From positions 1 to 6,255 of the forward strand of contig NZ_JBHWOO010000267.1 of NCBI RefSeq assembly GCF_043424415.1: DNA of 6,255 nucleotides, in the 5' to 3' direction. The DNA comes from Luteococcus sp043424415. GTDB taxonomy: Bacteria > Actinomycetota > Actinomycetes > Propionibacteriales > Propionibacteriaceae. Shown in pieces: positions 4,666-6,255 of this stretch. The notes beneath the pieces were generated by a model, which saw nothing but the letters and a program-made list of their open reading frames with translations, was not told where the DNA came from and ran no database searches. The translations under genes were made by a program, and so were the position numbers. How positions within the stretch are numbered: position 1 is the stretch's first letter; each line of letters begins with the position of its first letter.

Positions 4666-5717
4666 GGATCGGAGTCCTGGCCCACCTGCACCACCCGATT
4701 GGCCAGCCCTACCTTGGCGGGCTCGAGGCCCACACGGCCCAGACCTGCGAGGCGCTGGCGCGACGTGGCCACCAGGTGAGCCTCTACGCCAAGCAGGGCA
4801 GCCGGTTGGCCGAGCCGTCGGTGCGGGTCGTCGCCATGCTGGAGGAAGGCTTCACCTGGCGCCCCGGCAACCAGGACGACGAGATCATCGTCGACGAGGC
4901 CACCCGGCGGGCCTGCGCCGCCGCATCGGCACAGAACGACGTGGTGCTGAACAACTGCCTCAACCCCGTGCCCTATGTCGAGATGGCCGAGACCGCCATG
5001 CTCACCGTGCTGCACACCCCGGCGACGCTGGAGCGCGTCAATGCGCTTGTCGAGCGTCCTGGCTGGGCGCCCGGTCCGCGGCATGCCTGGGTGAGCGTCT
5101 CGCAATCCAATGCGGTCGGCTGGCGCGAGGTGCTGCCCGAGGTCACGGTCGGGGTGGTGCCCAACGGGATCGACCTGGACCAGTGGCCCTCGGTGCTCGA
5201 TGTCGATGCCGACGCGCCGCTGGCATGGTCGGCCAGGATCACTCCCGAGAAGGGTCTGCACGTCGCCATCGACGCTGCGATGGCCGCGGGCATGCGGTTG
5301 GAGGTAGCCGGCCCGATCAGCAACCAGGGTTACTTCGAGGAGCAGATCCAGCCCCGGATCAGCGTCTCGGAAGGTCGCGTCCGCCATCTCGGCCACTTGC
5401 CGCACGACCAGCTGGCCGCCCTGCTGGGACGCAGCTCCGCCTTCTGCTGCACGCCGCTGTGGGAGGAGCCCTTCGGCCTGGCGCCGCTGGAGGCGATGGC
5501 CTGCGGCACGCCCGTCGCAGCGCTGGCCCGTGGCGCCGTCCCCGAGCTGGTCGGGCCGGACGGGGGAGCGATGGCCGACGGCGCCGAAGGCCTGCCCGAG
5601 GCGATCCGGCGCGCCGTGGGCATGGACCGCGCTGCCGTGCGTCGCCGCGCCGAGCACTTCTCCCAGACGGCCATGGTCGACGACTACCTACGCATCCTGG
5701 ACGGCCTGCGCGCCTGA
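4662..5717 (+). CDS. GT-B glycosyltransferase, family 4 type
   Basis: This is a nucleotide-sugar-dependent retaining transferase, likely cytoplasmic or peripheral at the membrane. The 351-residue protein has the two-Rossmann-domain layout. The first domain starts MRIGVLAHLHHP with a glycine loop, YLGGLEAHTAQTCEALARRG (17-36), and AWVSVSQSN (142-150) closes it. PNGIDLDQWP (167-176) is the classic linker. ARITPEKGLHVAIDAA (191-206) begins the nucleotide-binding half, with Lys197 expected to contact phosphate. EEPFGLAPLEAMACGTPVAA (268-287) carries the E-x7-E motif (Glu269, Glu277) and the donor-binding loop. No membrane helix or signal peptide is seen. An in-frame upstream start at 4542 would add 40 residues without family similarity, so 4662 is used; a GAGG lies 8 bases before it. 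Substrate is unknown. It is divergent from the GT2 gene. Confidence 0.9.
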   Translation: MRIGVLAHLHHPIGQPYLGGLEAHTAQTCEALARRGHQVSLYAKQGSRLAEPSVRVVAMLEEGFTWRPGNQDDEIIVDEATRRACAAASAQNDVVLNNCLNPVPYVEMAETAMLTVLHTPATLERVNALVERPGWAPGPRHAWVSVSQSNAVGWREVLPEVTVGVVPNGIDLDQWPSVLDVDADAPLAWSARITPEKGLHVAIDAAMAAGMRLEVAGPISNQGYFEEQIQPRISVSEGRVRHLGHLPHDQLAALLGRSSAFCCTPLWEEPFGLAPLEAMACGTPVAALARGAVPELVGPDGGAMADGAEGLPEAIRRAVGMDRAAVRRRAEHFSQTAMVDDYLRILDGLRA

Positions 5718-5732
5718 GCTCCCGTAGATGCT

Positions 5733-5747
5733 CGCTTCGCCGAGGCG
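5733..5747. terminator. Hairpin after the GT-B glycosyltransferase gene
   Basis: CGCTTC (5733-5738) pairs with GAGGCG (5742-5747), including one G-T wobble, around a 3-base loop, 16 bases after the stop codon. It has no following T-run. Position favours a terminator or 3'-end stabiliser, but the evidence is thin. Confidence 0.25.
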
Positions 5748-5926
5748 TGACGAACGGGCATGACGGCACCCATCGACCTGCACCGGGACTCGGAACTCAT
5801 CAGTTCAATTCCTGCTGAGCAGTTCTCGGCCAGCGAGGTCGACGGCGCATCGGAGAACCAGGAACAGACCCCAAGGACTCGCGGCAGGTGATTGCGGTGT
5901 CGGATGGCCGGGATTGCTGCGCAGGG

Positions 5927-5932
5927 TAACTT
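5927..5932 (+). promoter_or_regulatory. Predicted -10 of the GNAT gene, leaderless
   Basis: TAACTT at 5927-5932 fits TANNNT and lies 6 bases before the ATG at 5939. No Shine-Dalgarno is present. A TTGCGG at 5892-5897 is too far upstream to act as a normal -35. Confidence 0.5.
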
Positions 5933-5938
5933 CTGGGC

Positions 5939-6255
5939 ATGACGATCAGCCTGGCGAGAATGGACCCAACCGGTGCTGATCGGGACGCCCTGATCGAGTT
6001 CCTCACGAGCAATGACTGGCCGTTCCGCGTGCGCTCGTGCGTCGACCGGGAACAGGCGACACGAGCCATTGATGCCGGACGCTATCGAGACGAGGACAGC
6101 GACACTTGGTGGATCGAGGAGGACGACGGCCGTCGCATTGGCTTCGTCCGCTTCGAGGACCTGACCAGTTCTCCCATGCTGGACCTTCGCGTGCAGTCTT
6201 CGGCACGCGGCCACGGACATGACCTCACGGCCTTGTCACTGGCGACCGAGCACGT
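5939..6255 (+). CDS. GNAT-family N-acetyltransferase (N-terminal part, cut by window edge)
   Basis: The frame is open for 105 codons from the ATG at 5939 to the window end. GNAT enzymes transfer the acetyl group of acetyl-CoA to an amine; the acceptor here is unknown. Residues DADRDALIEF-like at 14-21, DWPFRV (26-31), DTWWIEEDDGRRIGFVRFED (55-74) and MLDLRVQSSARGHGH (80-94) follow the helix, strand, strand and acetyl-CoA-loop order of the fold. They resemble a common subgroup in which DWPF precedes a long helix. The acetyl-CoA pyrophosphate loop should read Arg-x-x-Gly-x-Gly/Ala, but here it is R-G-H-G-H-D (90-95), with Asp95 in the last place. About 25 of 105 codons end in A or T, more than in the neighbouring genes (8 of 63 in pup), hinting at a different history. 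The C-terminal third is missing. Confidence 0.8.
   Translation, partial: MTISLARMDPTGADRDALIEFLTSNDWPFRVRSCVDREQATRAIDAGRYRDEDSDTWWIEEDDGRRIGFVRFEDLTSSPMLDLRVQSSARGHGHDLTALSLATEH

Larger units (their letters stand above)
5718..5938. other. Gene-poor 221-bp stretch with lower GC bias
   Basis: No recognisable gene is found. An 11-codon frame (ATG 5728) ends in ATGA overlap with a 43-codon frame (5760-5891, starting MTAPIDLHRDSELISS). About 11 of its 43 codons end in A or T, and it has no ribosome site at normal spacing, so it may be chance or a gene remnant. Small repeats are present: GAACT/AGTTC (5793-5797 with 5802-5806), CTGC/GCAG, and two CAGTTC copies 19 bases apart (5801 and 5820). The right end carries the GNAT promoter. 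Confidence 0.4.

Noticed and set aside
4617..5657. 346-codon open frame on the minus strand
   Set aside because: It is antisense to the GT-B glycosyltransferase, which has the full set of family motifs. The frame is an effect of GC-rich third positions.
5684..6220. 178-codon minus-strand frame across the GNAT start
   Set aside because: No domain is recognisable, and it opposes a GNAT gene with good motifs.

Overview
The window is GC-rich (well over 60% by eye), and its coding frames end almost entirely in G or C. It carries dop and pup, the tag and tag-processing enzyme of the Pup–proteasome system, which is essentially a hallmark of Actinomycetota. I cannot fix the genus. All recognisable genes are ordinary chromosomal genes; I see no insertion sequence, CRISPR array, tRNA or rRNA.

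Layout: (1) At the left edge, the start of a small membrane protein gene of the DUF3054 type runs leftward (1-201). (2) A 121-bp divergent control region (202-322) holds two inverted repeats that share one centre. (3) Rightward, dop (323-1789), pup (1786-1977) and an ACT-domain prephenate dehydrogenase gene, tyrA (1974-3086), overlap end to end by 4 bases each. (4) Converging on them is a leftward gene for a 157-residue helical protein (3105-3578), preceded by a 168-bp gap. (5) A leftward family-2 glycosyltransferase gene (3747-4601) and a rightward GT-B glycosyltransferase gene (4662-5717) diverge from a 60-bp region. (6) A 221-bp stretch without a clear gene (5718-5938) has less GC-biased third positions. 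(7) A GNAT acetyltransferase gene (5939 onward) is cut by the right edge.

How the parts relate: Dop deamidates the C-terminal Gln of Pup so that a ligase (PafA, not in this window) can attach it to target lysines. Dop also removes Pup from proteins. The pup gene is followed by tyrA, the NAD-dependent step to tyrosine, rather than by proteasome subunit genes. The two glycosyltransferases probably act on the same cell-surface or secreted glycan, but nothing here names it.

The most unusual signal is regulatory. At six starts (the DUF3054 gene, dop, pup, GT2, a 13-codon upstream frame before GT4, and GNAT) a TANNNT -10 hexamer lies 6-7 bases before the start codon, which predicts leaderless mRNAs. 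The pup promoter lies inside the end of dop and coincides with the only TTA leucine codon I found in the window. All promoter calls are made by eye and need transcript-start data.
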